Shown: positions 49,702-60,785, numbered from the stretch's first letter. The stretch: 64,000 nucleotides of DNA from Vibrio artabrorum (GCF_024347295.1 NZ_AP025458.1:2728001-2792000); one strand, 5' to 3'. Notes: a model not told the origin generated them from the sequence alone. A program made the numbers and translations.

Positions 49702-49839
49702 TTTGGCAAAACAGCCAGTAAAGAATATTTTATTATTTTTTTGGGTTATTTTGTCCATGTATTCTACTTTATGCTTATTATTTAGATATACTACCGCTCC
49801 ACTGCAGAAGCACACCATAAAAATAATCTGCAGCATCTT

Positions 49840-49964
49840 GACCAACAACTTGGTCAACCTAGGTGATAAACGGCTTTATAAGGTGACATAACCAACAATG
49901 ATGTTGGTAGCACTTAAACATAATCAATATAACGTGCCATTAGAAGCACACTTGTTGTTTAAGT
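49840..49964 (+). promoter_or_regulatory. folded aphA leader with Qrr-like pairing sites
   Basis: Three perfect inverted repeats lie in 125 bases: GACCAA/TTGGTC (49840-49855), ACCAACA/TGTTGGT (49891-49908), and ACTTAAACA/TGTTTAAGT (49912-49964, with GTGC/GCAC nested inside). CTAGGTGA (49859-49866) and AGGTGAC (49881-49887) are complementary to the conserved UCACCUAG and GUCACCU of Vibrio Qrr sRNAs, and AACAAC (49844-49849) complements the Qrr GUUGUU. In other vibrios Qrr RNAs activate aphA by binding its leader. The rest of 49702-49997 is the AT-rich promoter region. Confidence 0.6.
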
Positions 49965-49997
49965 ATTTGTTCACTGTTTACCATTTGGATTTCAGAC

Positions 49998-50537
49998 ATG
50001 TCATTACCACACGTAATTCTAACCGTTTTAAGTACACGCGATGCTACTGGTTACGATATCACAAAAGAATTCTCAGCAAGCATTGGTTACTTCTGGAAAG
50101 CGAGTCATCAACAAGTTTATCGCGAACTCAATAAAATGGCTCAGAACCATCAAGTCACTTGCGTGCTTGAGCCTCAAGAAGGCAAACCTGATCGTAAAGT
50201 TTACTCTATCACTGACGCTGGTCGTGGCGCTTTAGGTGAATGGTTTGAGCAACCAACCGCACACCCAACAGTGCGCGATGAGTTTTCAGCAAAACTAATG
50301 GCTTGCGCAGTACAACCTTCTGGCGCGTACCGTATACAACTTGCTGAACTAGTAGAAGAATCTCGTAAATTGGTTTCTCACTACAAAGAAATTGAAGCGG
50401 CTTACTACGCAACACCATCAACGCTAGACAAGCAAGCACGCCTTGAGCGTCTGACTCTTCGTCGTAACCTACTCATCCGTGAAGCATGGATTATATGGGC
50501 TGAAGAAGCATTGTTAGAACTGGGCGCTATTGCTTAA
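49998..50537 (+). CDS. aphA: PadR-type quorum-sensing regulator AphA
   Basis: A 179-residue regulator. Its N-terminal winged helix (LPHVILTVLSTRDATGYDIT, then YFWKASHQQVYRELNKM) is nearly identical to V. cholerae AphA, and an antiparallel coiled coil from about residue 100 (LVEESRKLVSHYKEIEAAYY) forms the dimer arm. AphA is the low-cell-density master regulator opposing HapR/LuxR, and in V. cholerae activates the virulence cascade. It lies next to ppc as in V. cholerae. The leader is long and folded. A strong terminator follows. Confidence 0.97.
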   Translation: MSLPHVILTVLSTRDATGYDITKEFSASIGYFWKASHQQVYRELNKMAQNHQVTCVLEPQEGKPDRKVYSITDAGRGALGEWFEQPTAHPTVRDEFSAKLMACAVQPSGAYRIQLAELVEESRKLVSHYKEIEAAYYATPSTLDKQARLERLTLRRNLLIREAWIIWAEEALLELGAIA

Positions 50538-50559
50538 GCAAGCTAGCAGCTAGAAAAAT

Positions 50560-50595
50560 AAAAGGCTTGGACTGTTAAAGTCCAAGCCTTTTTTG
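50560..50595 (+). terminator. terminator after aphA
   Basis: Fourteen-base arms (50560-50573, 50579-50592) around GTTAA, then T residues. A second weaker inverted repeat (AGGCTGCT/AGCAGCCT, 50705-50730) lies in the gap before metF. Confidence 0.9.
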
Positions 50596-50824
50596 TCTCT
50601 GTAGAATGTGTGATCCTATCGCCGATGGCGTTTTGCCAACCGTTTTAATACTAACCACAGTAAGTAAGTGTTCAGAAATAGCGCAAGAAAAAAGCTGGAG
50701 AACAAGGCTGCTCTTTTCGACAAGCAGCCTCGGTCAGTCGTTATTCTACAATCAAAAATTCTAACGAAGTTATCGAGGCTTTTAACAAGCTAGGATGACC
50801 CGTCATTTACTCCGATGGGTATAA

Positions 50825-51847
<1,023 letters not shown>

Positions 51848-51903
51848 TCAAGAAGATCGTGAGTAAAACTTAAGATACTAAGTGGGGACACCAAGCAAAA
51901 AAA

Positions 51904-51932
51904 GCTGAAAACACATTGTGCTTTCAGCCTAA
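51904..51932 (-). terminator. terminator after metL
   Basis: Arms GCTGAAAACAC and GTGCTTTCAGC (one mismatch) around ATT, preceded on the plus strand by an A run that becomes a T run on the minus strand. Confidence 0.75.
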
Positions 51933-51984
51933 TCGATACTAGTGAATAGTCGGTTGTTTACGCCATAAATAAGCTGATTACTTA

Positions 51985-54396
51985 TTAAAACAAGCTCGAC
52001 ATTCTGTTTAAGTCAGATTGAATGGCGCCTGCGGTGACTTCACGTCCAGCTCCGGGACCTCGAATAACCAATGGATTGTCTTTATACCATTTGCTCTCAA
52101 TAGCAAAAATATTGTCACAAGGCAGTAAATTCGCCAATGCGTGATCTTTTGACAACGCCTCGACCCCTACGGTGGCTTTACCACTCTTTTCTAAACGCGC
52201 GACATAACGTAGCACTTTTTGTTGAGCGTGCGCTTTTTCCAAGCGTTCAGCCAGTTCTTCGCTTAGCACTGAAGCTTTATCAAAAAACTCATCGACCGAC
52301 AGGTCTTTCAACTCTTCAGGAACCAATGATTCTACTTTTACATTCTCAGGTTCAATCTCTAAACCCGACTCACGCGCCAAAATCACCAATTTACGCATCA
52401 CGTCAGAGCCATCTAGGTCAGCACGAGGATCTGGCTCTGTCAGCCCTTGCTGCCATGCCAAATCAACCAATTCGCTAAACGGCACTGAGCCATCAAACTG
52501 TTGGAACAACCAAGATAGAGTCCCCGAGAAGATACCAGACAGTGCCAGGATGTCATCGCCACTTTCACGTAAATCACGTACGGTATGGTTAATCGGTAAG
52601 CCGGCTCCTACCGTTGCATTGTACAACCAGTGACGGCTGATCTTAGCAAAGGCACTTTTCACTTGGTGGTAATACTCGCTGGATGCCGAGCCTGCCACCT
52701 TGTTGGCTGAAATAAGGTGGAAGCCGTGTTGGGCAATTTGCAGGTATTTTGCTGCAAGCGCTGGACTCGCAGTGACATCAAGTACCACCACTTCATCATA
52801 GCCCTGAAGAGAACCCAAACGGTCAAGCCAATCGTCACCATTATTGGCAATGGCTTCATCATCAAAACGTTGACTGACGGAATTCGCATCAATACCTTGC
52901 TCATCAAACCAATACGTTTGGCTATCAACCACCGCAACCAAGTTAAAATTCATTCCATGGCGCTTTTCAAGTTCAGCCTTTTGCTCAGCGAACAGACTTA
53001 ACCAACTTGATCCAATGTTACCCTTGCCACACAAAGCTATCGCAATACGCTTTTGCGCTTGAAATAGTTGAGAGTGTATACCTTTCACTAAACCCGATGT
53101 TTCACTTTTACGAAGCACAGCCACCAAGCTCAAGCCTGAATGAGCTTCCGAGATAAACTCAACCGGAGAACCCTTAAGCTGTTGGTAGAAACCGTAACAA
53201 TGATTTGGATTTTTAGTGACTCCCGCCCCCACAGCAGCAATTAAAGAGAAACCTTCTTTAAGCTTAATTTCGGCTTCAATAGCATGATCTTGTAGGTACT
53301 CTAATGCACTGCCTGCTATCTCTTCGGTGTAGGCTAAGCGCAAGCAGTTTTGATCAGGTTCAAGCTCATAAGCTAGAGGCTCTAATTGAGCACGCTGAAG
53401 TCCTTCAAGAACTTCATTTTCTAGACGACCGAAATCATGTCCATGGCCGAAAGTTAGCTGAACAATGAAGACTTCATCCAAAGAGGTTATGATTTTTGCA
53501 CCACGACCTGATGCCAGTACTCGCTCTATCTGCGTAGAGCCGGCTTCTGGCTGATAGCTGCAACGTAAGCTGAGATCCATAGCACTTTGAGCCACAGGTT
53601 GAAGCGTTCGGCTATGCAGCACTGGAGCCGCTAGGCGAGCCAATTCACTCGCTTCATCAAGGCGAAGCAGAGGCAATAAACACGCATCAGACACTAAACG
53701 AGGATCGGCGCTGTACACGCCAGCCACATCACTCCAAATGGTCACGCGCTCCACCTCAGCTAAAGCACCAATCACGGTCGCTGAGTAATCCGACCCATTA
53801 CGACCAAGCAGTACCGTTTCGCCCTCACTGTTCTGAGCCATAAAGCCCGTAATCACCACACGGCAATGTGCATGCTGTGCCAGGACTTCTTTAATCAGAG
53901 GGTAAGAACGGGCACGGTCAACTTCCGGTTGAGCCCCCACGTCAGCTCGTAAAAAGGCACGCGCATCTTGAGCAACCGCTTGTAAGTCATGCTGGCACAA
54001 CAAAGCCGCGAGTAGACGTGAAGACCAAACCTCACCGTGTCCAAGCACCTGGGCTTTTTGCGCTTCGCTCAAAGGGGCGGTTAGCTCACCCAAAGCGGTA
54101 AATTCCTGTTGAATGGTTGCCGTGAGCTGAATGGCAGCCTCACCTTCAAGCAGTGCTTCAATCAGTCCAAGCTGGAACTGACGAAGTGTTTGCAGACATT
54201 CATGTGCGATACGACCATCTTTATCAAGCGCTTCAACAAATTCAATCAAACGGTTGGTTGTTTTACCTGCGGCTGATACAACAACTAAGTCCGTTGCGGA
54301 TGAGTAGTCTCTGAGAATATTGACCACACGTTGGTAACATTCAGGATTGGCTAAACTGCTACCACCAAATTTATGTAGCTGGCGAAAGTTTGTCAT
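51985..54396 (-). CDS. metL: bifunctional aspartokinase / homoserine dehydrogenase II
   Basis: An 803-residue fusion of aspartate kinase (residues 1 to about 450) and homoserine dehydrogenase (from about 460). The kinase opens with QLHKFGGSSLANPECYQR and has the KFGGSS phosphate motif and ATVIGALAEVERVTIWSDVAGVYSADPR block. The dehydrogenase begins with the nucleotide site IALCGKGNIGSSWL and has the ISANKVAGS and NATVGAGLPI substrate blocks. Absence of threonine-type insertions and the position after metB favour the MetL rather than ThrA type. It is two bases after metB. Confidence 0.95.
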   Translation of the reverse strand: MTNFRQLHKFGGSSLANPECYQRVVNILRDYSSATDLVVVSAAGKTTNRLIEFVEALDKDGRIAHECLQTLRQFQLGLIEALLEGEAAIQLTATIQQEFTALGELTAPLSEAQKAQVLGHGEVWSSRLLAALLCQHDLQAVAQDARAFLRADVGAQPEVDRARSYPLIKEVLAQHAHCRVVITGFMAQNSEGETVLLGRNGSDYSATVIGALAEVERVTIWSDVAGVYSADPRLVSDACLLPLLRLDEASELARLAAPVLHSRTLQPVAQSAMDLSLRCSYQPEAGSTQIERVLASGRGAKIITSLDEVFIVQLTFGHGHDFGRLENEVLEGLQRAQLEPLAYELEPDQNCLRLAYTEEIAGSALEYLQDHAIEAEIKLKEGFSLIAAVGAGVTKNPNHCYGFYQQLKGSPVEFISEAHSGLSLVAVLRKSETSGLVKGIHSQLFQAQKRIAIALCGKGNIGSSWLSLFAEQKAELEKRHGMNFNLVAVVDSQTYWFDEQGIDANSVSQRFDDEAIANNGDDWLDRLGSLQGYDEVVVLDVTASPALAAKYLQIAQHGFHLISANKVAGSASSEYYHQVKSAFAKISRHWLYNATVGAGLPINHTVRDLRESGDDILALSGIFSGTLSWLFQQFDGSVPFSELVDLAWQQGLTEPDPRADLDGSDVMRKLVILARESGLEIEPENVKVESLVPEELKDLSVDEFFDKASVLSEELAERLEKAHAQQKVLRYVARLEKSGKATVGVEALSKDHALANLLPCDNIFAIESKWYKDNPLVIRGPGAGREVTAGAIQSDLNRMSSLF

Positions 54397-54398
54397 TA

Positions 54399-55580
54399 TT
54401 AGGCCTCCCCTTCAGTGATAAAGTGCTGTGTTTTTTCAAAAGCTTGCTTGAGATCGTCAATGAGGTCTTCCGCATCTTCAAGGCCAACCGAAAGACGCAG
54501 CAGTTGCTGAGATACACCAGCCTCAGCCAATGCTTCTTCCCCCATAGCTCGGTGAGTCATAGACGCAGGATGACAAATCAGACTTTCAACACCGCCCAAT
54601 GATTCTGCCAAAGAAAACAGCTCTAACTTATCAACAAAGTATTTAAGCGCTTCAAAAGAACCCGCAAATTCAAAACTCAACATACAACCAAAGCCCGATT
54701 GTTGTTTCTTTGCTATCTCGTGCCCCGGATGTTCAACAAGGCTTGGGTGATAAATAGTCCCCACCAGTTCTTGTTGTTGTAGGGCCGTCAGAATGTCACG
54801 AGAACTTTCTTCGTGAACACGCATACGCGCCCCCAACGTGCGAATACCACGGAGCGTCATGTAGCTATCAAATGGTGTGCCGGTCGCACCAATACAGTTG
54901 CCCCACCATGCTAGCTCTTCAGCATGCTCTTCTGTCTTAGTGACCACAACGCCACCAATCACATCTGAGTGTCCGTTGATGTACTTGGTTGTCGAGTGAA
55001 TAACAAAATCAGCCCCCAGCTCTAATGGCTTTTGGAACACTGGGGTCAAAAATGTGTTGTCGACAGCAACCAGAGCACCCACTTCTTTCGCTTTACGGCA
55101 AGTTTCTGCAATATCAACCACACGAACCAATGGGTTCGATGGGGTTTCGATTAAGATCAACTTTGGCTTGAGCGCGATCGCCGCATCCAGTGCAACTTGA
55201 TCCGATTGATCAACAAACAGAACGTTGAAATCACCTTTTAATGAGCGAGTGTTAAACAGACGGTAAGTACCACCGTAGCAATCGTGTGGTGCGATAATAA
55301 GATCATCACCACCTAGGAAAGCAGAAACCCATAAGTTAAGCGCCGAAGTACCACAGTTAGTGACAACCGCGCCTTTGCCCGACTCAAGCTCAAACAGTGC
55401 CGTTTCTAATAAACCGCGGTTTGGATTACCAGAACGAGTGTAATCGTACTTTGGCACTTCACCAAAAGCGGGAAAACCATAGTTAGTCGACAGATAAATA
55501 GGTGGGACAACGGCATGATGTTGCTTGTCTGACTCGATGCCCGTCCGTACTGCTATTGTTGCTGGCTTCCGGCTGCTCAT
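54399..55580 (-). CDS. metB: cystathionine gamma-synthase
   Basis: A 388-residue PLP enzyme joining O-succinylhomoserine and cysteine into cystathionine. The PLP lysine is in IHSTTKYINGHSDVIGG, phosphate contacts are in YDYTRSGNPNR and NCGTSAL. The ATG at 55580 has an AAGGA site. It heads a metB-metL operon under MetJ control and is divergent from metJ, exactly as in E. coli. Confidence 0.96.
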   Translation of the reverse strand: MSSRKPATIAVRTGIESDKQHHAVVPPIYLSTNYGFPAFGEVPKYDYTRSGNPNRGLLETALFELESGKGAVVTNCGTSALNLWVSAFLGGDDLIIAPHDCYGGTYRLFNTRSLKGDFNVLFVDQSDQVALDAAIALKPKLILIETPSNPLVRVVDIAETCRKAKEVGALVAVDNTFLTPVFQKPLELGADFVIHSTTKYINGHSDVIGGVVVTKTEEHAEELAWWGNCIGATGTPFDSYMTLRGIRTLGARMRVHEESSRDILTALQQQELVGTIYHPSLVEHPGHEIAKKQQSGFGCMLSFEFAGSFEALKYFVDKLELFSLAESLGGVESLICHPASMTHRAMGEEALAEAGVSQQLLRLSVGLEDAEDLIDDLKQAFEKTQHFITEGEA

Positions 55581-55681
55581 AGGTGCTTCCTTACAAGTTT
55601 TGCGTCTGAGAATCACAGCGGCTGATCGGCATTTTGCGGCTGTGCTAGATATAGGTTATTCACTTTACTTCCATAAATGTG

Positions 55682-55713
55682 AGACGTCAACACTTCTAGA
55701 CGTCCATATGTCT
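55682..55713. promoter_or_regulatory. MetJ operator between metB and metJ, four met boxes
   Basis: Four 8-base units: AGACGTCA, ACACTTCT, AGACGTCC, ATATGTCT. The first and third differ from the AGACGTCT box only in the last base. The position between divergent metB and metJ gives both repression and autoregulation. Confidence 0.9.
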
Positions 55714-55788
55714 TTGCTTATGGCAGTAAATCCCGCTAAAATCACCACTATTAATTTATTCTAACAACTAAAGTGATGAAGGTACGCA

Positions 55789-56109
55789 ATGGCCGACTGG
55801 AATGGTGAATACATAAGCCCATATGCTGAGCATGGAAAGAAAAGCGAACAAGTAAAGAAGATTACAGTTTCTATCCCTCTAAAAGTGTTAAAGGTTCTGA
55901 CTGACGAGCGAACTCGCCGCCAGATTAATAACCTACGCCATGCCACAAACAGTGAGCTACTGTGCGAAGCCTTTCTACATGCGTACACAGGCCAACCACT
56001 ACCTACGGATGAAGACCTTCGTAAAGATCGTCCTGACGATATCCCTGCTGAAGTGAAAAAACTGATGACAGAAATGGGCATCGAATTCGAAGCGTTTGAC
56101 GAAGAATAA
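55789..56109 (+). CDS. metJ: methionine repressor MetJ
   Basis: A 106-residue ribbon-helix-helix repressor using S-adenosylmethionine as corepressor. The DNA-contact strand is in [15 protein letters not shown] (about residues 22-36), and [20 protein letters not shown] forms the helices. It is nearly the size of E. coli MetJ (105). It acts on the two met box sets in this window. A strong terminator follows. Confidence 0.98.
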   Translation: MADWNGEYISPYAEHGKKSEQVKKITVSIPLKVLKVLTDERTRRQINNLRHATNSELLCEAFLHAYTGQPLPTDEDLRKDRPDDIPAEVKKLMTEMGIEFEAFDEE

Positions 56110-56210
56110 AAACAACTCAGTCACTGCCTTCATTATTGATTCGCTATCGCTGAACTCTATTTTTTGCATCACTGACTAGTTTTATCAGTGTGCTGTGAAT
56201 CAGAGACATA

Positions 56211-56244
56211 AAAAAACCGACTCCCGATGAGTCGGTTTTTTATT
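56211..56244. terminator. bidirectional terminator between metJ and malic enzyme gene
   Basis: Perfect 13-base arms (56211-56223, 56229-56241) around CCGAT, with A and T runs. It serves metJ and the convergent malic enzyme gene. Confidence 0.92.
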
Positions 56245-56316
56245 ATTCGTTTTCGTCTCGATAACGAAACGACGATATCAGACAACTATGTCATCCAGTT
56301 TCTATACTATATGTCT

Positions 56317-57606
56317 CTATGCCATATAATTAGCTGGCATCTCGATACGAGCTACGCCAGATTCAACCGCCGCTTCCGCTACAGCTCGTGCTACGCGAGG
56401 AAGTAGACGTGGGTCCATTGGCTTAGGAATGATGTAACCCTTACCAAACTCCAGTGTAGTCTCACCGGCAGCTGCCAATACTTCAGCTGGAACGTCTTCT
56501 TTTGCCAGTTCACGAATCGCTTTCACCGCCGCCAGCTTCATTTCGTCATTGATTTCGCTCGCACGTACGTCTAATGCACCACGGAAAATAAATGGGAAAC
56601 ACAGTACGTTGTTGACTTGGTTAGGGTAGTCACTGCGGCCTGTCCCCATGATTAGGTCAGAACGGACTTCGTGTGCAAGCTCAGGCTTGATCTCTGGGTC
56701 TGGGTTTGAACATGCAAACACAACGGGATTATCAGCCATCAGCGTTAGAGCTTCAGCAGGCAGTAGGTTAGGCCCCGATACACCCAAGAACAGGTCTGCG
56801 CCTTCGATAACCTCTTCAAGCGTGCGCTTGTCCGTGTTGTTTGCGAACAGCGCTTTGTATTCATTTAGGTCATCACGACGTGTATGGATCACCCCTTTAC
56901 GGTCAAGCATGTAGATTTTTTCACGCTGAGCGCCACATTTAATCAGTAGTTCCATGCATGCTACAGCCGCTGCGCCAGCACCCAAACAGACGATCTTACA
57001 CTCTTCAAGCTCCTTACCTTGAAGTTCAATCGCATTCAGCATACCCGCAGCCGTTACAATCGCCGTACCGTGTTGGTCATCATGAAATACCGGTACATCA
57101 CAACGTTCAATCAGGCGACGTTCAATCTCAAAACAGTCTGGGGCTTTGATGTCTTCCAGGTTAATACCGCCGAATGTATCTGCGATATTCGCAACCGTAT
57201 CAACGAACTCATCGATTGTGCGGTGTTTTACTTCAATATCGATAGAATCTAAACCAGCAAAACGCTTAAACAGGAGCGCTTTACCTTCCATAACAGGTTT
57301 AGAAGCAATAGGGCCAAGGTTACCGAGACCAAGAATCGCCGTACCGTTAGAGATAACAGCAACCATATTGCCTTTACCTGTGTACTTATAAACGTTATCG
57401 ACGTTCTGTGCGATCTCGCGAACAGGCTCAGCCACGCCAGGGCTGTATGCAAGTGCCAGATCTTCTGCAGAGTTTGCAGGCTTCGTCAGGGCGACGGCAA
57501 TTTTACCTGGCATTGGGAACTCATGGTAATCAAGAGCTTGCTGACGGAATTGTTCTTGAGGTGATAAATCTTGAGAGGATTGAGCTTGGCGGCTGTCTTC
57601 AGACAT
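56317..57606 (-). CDS. malic enzyme (oxaloacetate-decarboxylating)
   Basis: A 429-residue malate dehydrogenase producing pyruvate, CO2 and NAD(P)H. The catalytic part has [33 protein letters not shown] and [11 protein letters not shown]; the nucleotide domain begins [16 protein letters not shown] and has [10 protein letters not shown]. It is the short bacterial form without the C-terminal phosphotransacetylase domain of E. coli MaeB. NAD versus NADP preference cannot be read. It lies upstream of rpmE and alone. Confidence 0.93.
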   Translation of the reverse strand: MSEDSRQAQSSQDLSPQEQFRQQALDYHEFPMPGKIAVALTKPANSAEDLALAYSPGVAEPVREIAQNVDNVYKYTGKGNMVAVISNGTAILGLGNLGPIASKPVMEGKALLFKRFAGLDSIDIEVKHRTIDEFVDTVANIADTFGGINLEDIKAPDCFEIERRLIERCDVPVFHDDQHGTAIVTAAGMLNAIELQGKELEECKIVCLGAGAAAVACMELLIKCGAQREKIYMLDRKGVIHTRRDDLNEYKALFANNTDKRTLEEVIEGADLFLGVSGPNLLPAEALTLMADNPVVFACSNPDPEIKPELAHEVRSDLIMGTGRSDYPNQVNNVLCFPFIFRGALDVRASEINDEMKLAAVKAIRELAKEDVPAEVLAAAGETTLEFGKGYIIPKPMDPRLLPRVARAVAEAAVESGVARIEMPANYMA

Positions 57607-57939
57607 GGGTGTTAGTTCCTAGGATATTATTATTTGGGGGATCTTGTTCATGTTAATGGATGTACTTCAAAGTTCCTAGATGGCTACAGCTTCTGTCTCA
57701 TTAAAAAACGAGATTTCACTACTAATAAGACCAGTGAGCAGTTGAAATTACTGCCACTTGTTGAACTTTTGAACGGATACTTATCGTGCATAATATGGGA
57801 AGCACATATAAGAATAAGCCTTCGCCATTGATGATGAATTGGCGCAGAATTCGAGCGGCCTAATATTCATGGCTTTCTCAAAGGCTAAACAACAAAAAAG
57901 GACACCGAAGTGTCCTTTTTTATGTCTAAATAGCGAGAA
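57607..57939. other. intergenic region, malic enzyme gene to rpmE
   Basis: About 330 bases holding the malic enzyme promoter region and the rpmE terminator (57894-57921). No open frame or operator is supported in the remainder. Confidence 0.6.
57894..57923 (-). terminator. terminator after rpmE
   Basis: Perfect 12-base arms AAAAAAGGACAC / GTGTCCTTTTTT around CGAA. It is symmetric, with T run on both strands. Confidence 0.9.
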
Positions 57940-58158
57940 TTACTTCTTGCTAGAAAGAGCACCAAAACGCTTGTTGAAGCGATCAACACGGCCGCCTGTA
58001 TCTACGATACGTTGCTTACCAGTGTAGAATGGGTGACATTTGTCACATACGTCTAGGTGGATTGATTCTTTTGCTAGCGTTGAGTTGAACTCAAATGTGT
58101 TGCCGCAAGAACAAGTTGCAGTAACTGCTTTGTATTCTGGGTGGATTCCAGCTTTCAT
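57940..58158 (-). CDS. rpmE: 50S ribosomal protein L31, zinc-binding form
   Basis: A 72-residue ribosomal protein with four cysteines in the C+ pattern (Cys16, Cys18, Cys37, Cys40), so the zinc-containing form; the zinc-free paralogue used under zinc limitation is not in this window. A GAGG ribosome site precedes the start. It is divergent from priA. Confidence 0.98.
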   Translation of the reverse strand: MKAGIHPEYKAVTATCSCGNTFEFNSTLAKESIHLDVCDKCHPFYTGKQRIVDTGGRVDRFNKRFGALSSKK

Positions 58159-58501
58159 GGGATAACCTCAAGTAGGCCGTGTCGCTATACGATTCTAAGC
58201 CGCACACCACACGTAGTTAAAAAATAAATAAAGATACCGCTGCATCACTCAATCGCGATAAAGCCATACCTTTAAGGCGCAGTATAGTAATGAATCTGTG
58301 AGGTAGGATCAACTGATTTGATACATTTTTCACCAATAGTGTCTTTATTTCTTTTGTCGCAAAGATGATGGTGATGAATATTTGAGGAGGTGAGTCGTCT
58401 TCATGGGGCGACTTAGCCTTCTCTTGCAAACTGTTTCTCGAATTTAGCCGCCTTATCCTTTAGACTGTTCACTCTCGTCATCTCAGCAAAGCCGTCCCTT
58501 T
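58159..58501. other. divergent promoter region, rpmE / priA
   Basis: About 340 AT-rich bases without a supported gene. A 70-codon open frame on the minus strand (58217-58429) has no similarity or ribosome site. Presumed promoters for both genes. Confidence 0.55.
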
Positions 58502-60703
58502 ATGCGTCCAATGATTGCCCGTGTGGCGCTGCCTGTCCCACTCGACAAGCAGTTTGATTACAAGATTCCCAACCACCTATTTCCGATTATTGGTGGTCGA
58601 GTCTCTGTGCCTTTTGGACGGCAAACCTTAACTGGGATTGTGACGGCCCTGGTTAACGAATCTGAATTCGAGCTAGACAAGCTCAAGCCCATTAAAGCTT
58701 TGTTAGACAATCAACCCGTTTGGCCTGAATCGGTCTACGCACTCTTGGTATGGTGCAGTCAGTTTTACCAATACCCACTGGGGGAAACCTTAGCCAATGC
58801 TCTGCCAAGCGCCTTACGAAAAGGCAAAGCGGCCGACTTTGCGACGCTTGTCGAATGGCAACTGACGCCATCAGGTCGAGATCAACTGATGCAAGGCTTT
58901 GGTCGTGCTGTCAAGCAAGCCAAAGTGATGCACATGCTTGAGCACGGCCCGGTTTCTCATCAAGAATTCATTGATGAAGAGGTGGGCAGCGCGGTACTTA
59001 AGACGCTGGAAGAAAAAGGCTGGATTGAATCGGTAGAGAAAAAGCCAAAACGCCATGCATGGCCTGTCGAACTCGAAAACGACCAAGACAAACCAAAACT
59101 CAATGCAGAGCAAGCCATCGCGATTGCGACCGTCAATAGCCAAACCGACTTTGGTTGCTTCTTGTTAGAAGGTGTCACCGGATCAGGTAAGACTGAGGTC
59201 TACTTAAACATGATCAAACCGATCCTTGACCAAGGCAAACAAGCGTTAGTTTTGGTTCCTGAGATTGGCCTAACCCCACAGACCATTAACCGCTTTAAGC
59301 GACGCTTTAATGTGCCGGTAGAGGTTATCCACTCGGGATTAAACGACTCCGAGCGATTGAATGCTTGGCTATCAGCACGAGATCAGATTGCTGGCATCGT
59401 CATTGGTACCCGTTCAGCGCTATTCACCCCCTTTGCTGATTTAGGCATTATCATTGTTGATGAAGAACATGACGCTTCTTATAAACAGCAAGATAGCCTG
59501 CGCTACCACGCTCGTGATGTCGCGATCATGCGTGCTCATAAGGCGCAAATCCCTGTCGTTCTTGGTTCAGCAACCCCCGCTTTTGAAACGCTGCACAATG
59601 CTCAAATCGGTAAATACAGTTACCTAACCCTCACCTCACGCGCAGGGGTCGCTTTGCCGACCACCAATAAAGTGTTGGATGTGAAGGGGGAATACCTGGA
59701 AAGTGGTTTATCTGCATCACTCATTGCAGAAATGCAAAGACACCTCAAAGCAGGCAACCAAGTGATGCTGTTTCTCAATCGACGAGGGTTTTCTCCGGCA
59801 TTGATGTGTCATGATTGCGGTTGGACCGCCGAATGTAAACGCTGTGACGCTTACTACACCTATCACCAATACAGTAATGAAATGCGCTGCCACCATTGCG
59901 GCTCGCAGCAACATATCGTGCACCATTGCCAAAGCTGTGGTTCACAGAACTTGGTGACAGTCGGTGTCGGTACCGAGCAACTGGAAGCTCAACTAGGTCA
60001 GTTATTTCCTGAATACAAAACCGTTCGTATTGACCGAGACAGCACCCGCCGTAAGGGCAGCCTAGAGAGCGCGCTAGAGTCTATTCGTCAGGGGAAATAC
60101 CAAATACTTATCGGTACACAGATGCTGGCTAAAGGCCACCACTTCCCTGACGTGACACTTGTGGCATTATTGGATGTTGATGCTTCTTTATATAGCAGTG
60201 ATTTTCGCGCTTCAGAAAGATTGGCTCAATTATTCACTCAAGTTGCCGGTCGAGCAGGGCGTGCTAGTAAACCGGGTGAGGTAATCTTACAAACTCACCA
60301 CCCAGAACACGGCTTGTTACAAGCGCTTCTTCACAAAGACTATAACCACTTTGCTCAAACAGCACTGGCGGAACGCAAACAGGCGATGTTACCGCCTTAT
60401 ACCTTTATGACTCTGTTTAGAGCAGAAGCGAATGACACGCACTTGGTGGAAGAGTTCTTACGTCAGGTACGTCACACATTGGAATCGCACCCTTTGTTTG
60501 ACGACTATTGTATGGTGCTCGGTCCAACGCCAGCGCCATTAGCCAAACGAGCAGGTAAATCTCGCTGGCAGTTAATATTGCAAACACAAACGCGCTCGCT
60601 TATGCAGAAGCTATTAATGAGTGCAAAACCTGCGATTAATCTATTACCCGCTGCAAAAAAAGTGCGTTGGTCGCTCGATATTGAACCGCAAGATTTAAGC
60701 TAA
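58502..60703 (+). CDS. priA: primosomal helicase PriA
   Basis: A 733-residue 3'-5' helicase that restarts collapsed replication forks. The N-terminal domain (MIARVALPVPLDKQFDYKIP) binds 3' ends. Walker A is GVTGSGKT (residues 224-231) and the DEEH box is at 320-323. Two zinc clusters are seen, CHDCGWTAECKRC and CHHCG...CQSCG, near residues 437-480, followed by the C-terminal helicase motif GTQMLAKGHHFPDV and the QVAGRAGR motif. Single gene ahead of cytR. Confidence 0.97.
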   Translation: MRPMIARVALPVPLDKQFDYKIPNHLFPIIGGRVSVPFGRQTLTGIVTALVNESEFELDKLKPIKALLDNQPVWPESVYALLVWCSQFYQYPLGETLANALPSALRKGKAADFATLVEWQLTPSGRDQLMQGFGRAVKQAKVMHMLEHGPVSHQEFIDEEVGSAVLKTLEEKGWIESVEKKPKRHAWPVELENDQDKPKLNAEQAIAIATVNSQTDFGCFLLEGVTGSGKTEVYLNMIKPILDQGKQALVLVPEIGLTPQTINRFKRRFNVPVEVIHSGLNDSERLNAWLSARDQIAGIVIGTRSALFTPFADLGIIIVDEEHDASYKQQDSLRYHARDVAIMRAHKAQIPVVLGSATPAFETLHNAQIGKYSYLTLTSRAGVALPTTNKVLDVKGEYLESGLSASLIAEMQRHLKAGNQVMLFLNRRGFSPALMCHDCGWTAECKRCDAYYTYHQYSNEMRCHHCGSQQHIVHHCQSCGSQNLVTVGVGTEQLEAQLGQLFPEYKTVRIDRDSTRRKGSLESALESIRQGKYQILIGTQMLAKGHHFPDVTLVALLDVDASLYSSDFRASERLAQLFTQVAGRAGRASKPGEVILQTHHPEHGLLQALLHKDYNHFAQTALAERKQAMLPPYTFMTLFRAEANDTHLVEEFLRQVRHTLESHPLFDDYCMVLGPTPAPLAKRAGKSRWQLILQTQTRSLMQKLLMSAKPAINLLPAAKKVRWSLDIEPQDLS

Positions 60704-60768
60704 ACCCATCATGGTTAAAATTAATGGTGGGTTTATTCAAAAATATTTCATCTTTTTCATGACCCACC

Positions 60769-60785
60769 TCACACCAGTCGTGTGA
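60769..60785. promoter_or_regulatory. inverted repeat ahead of cytR
   Basis: TCACAC-CAGTC-GTGTGA, six-base arms around five bases, about 160 bases before cytR. It has the CRP half-sites in reversed order, so it is not a standard CRP site, but it may be an operator. Confidence 0.35.

Noticed and set aside
58217..58429. 70-codon frame between rpmE and priA
   Set aside because: No ribosome site, no similarity, and located in the expected promoter region.
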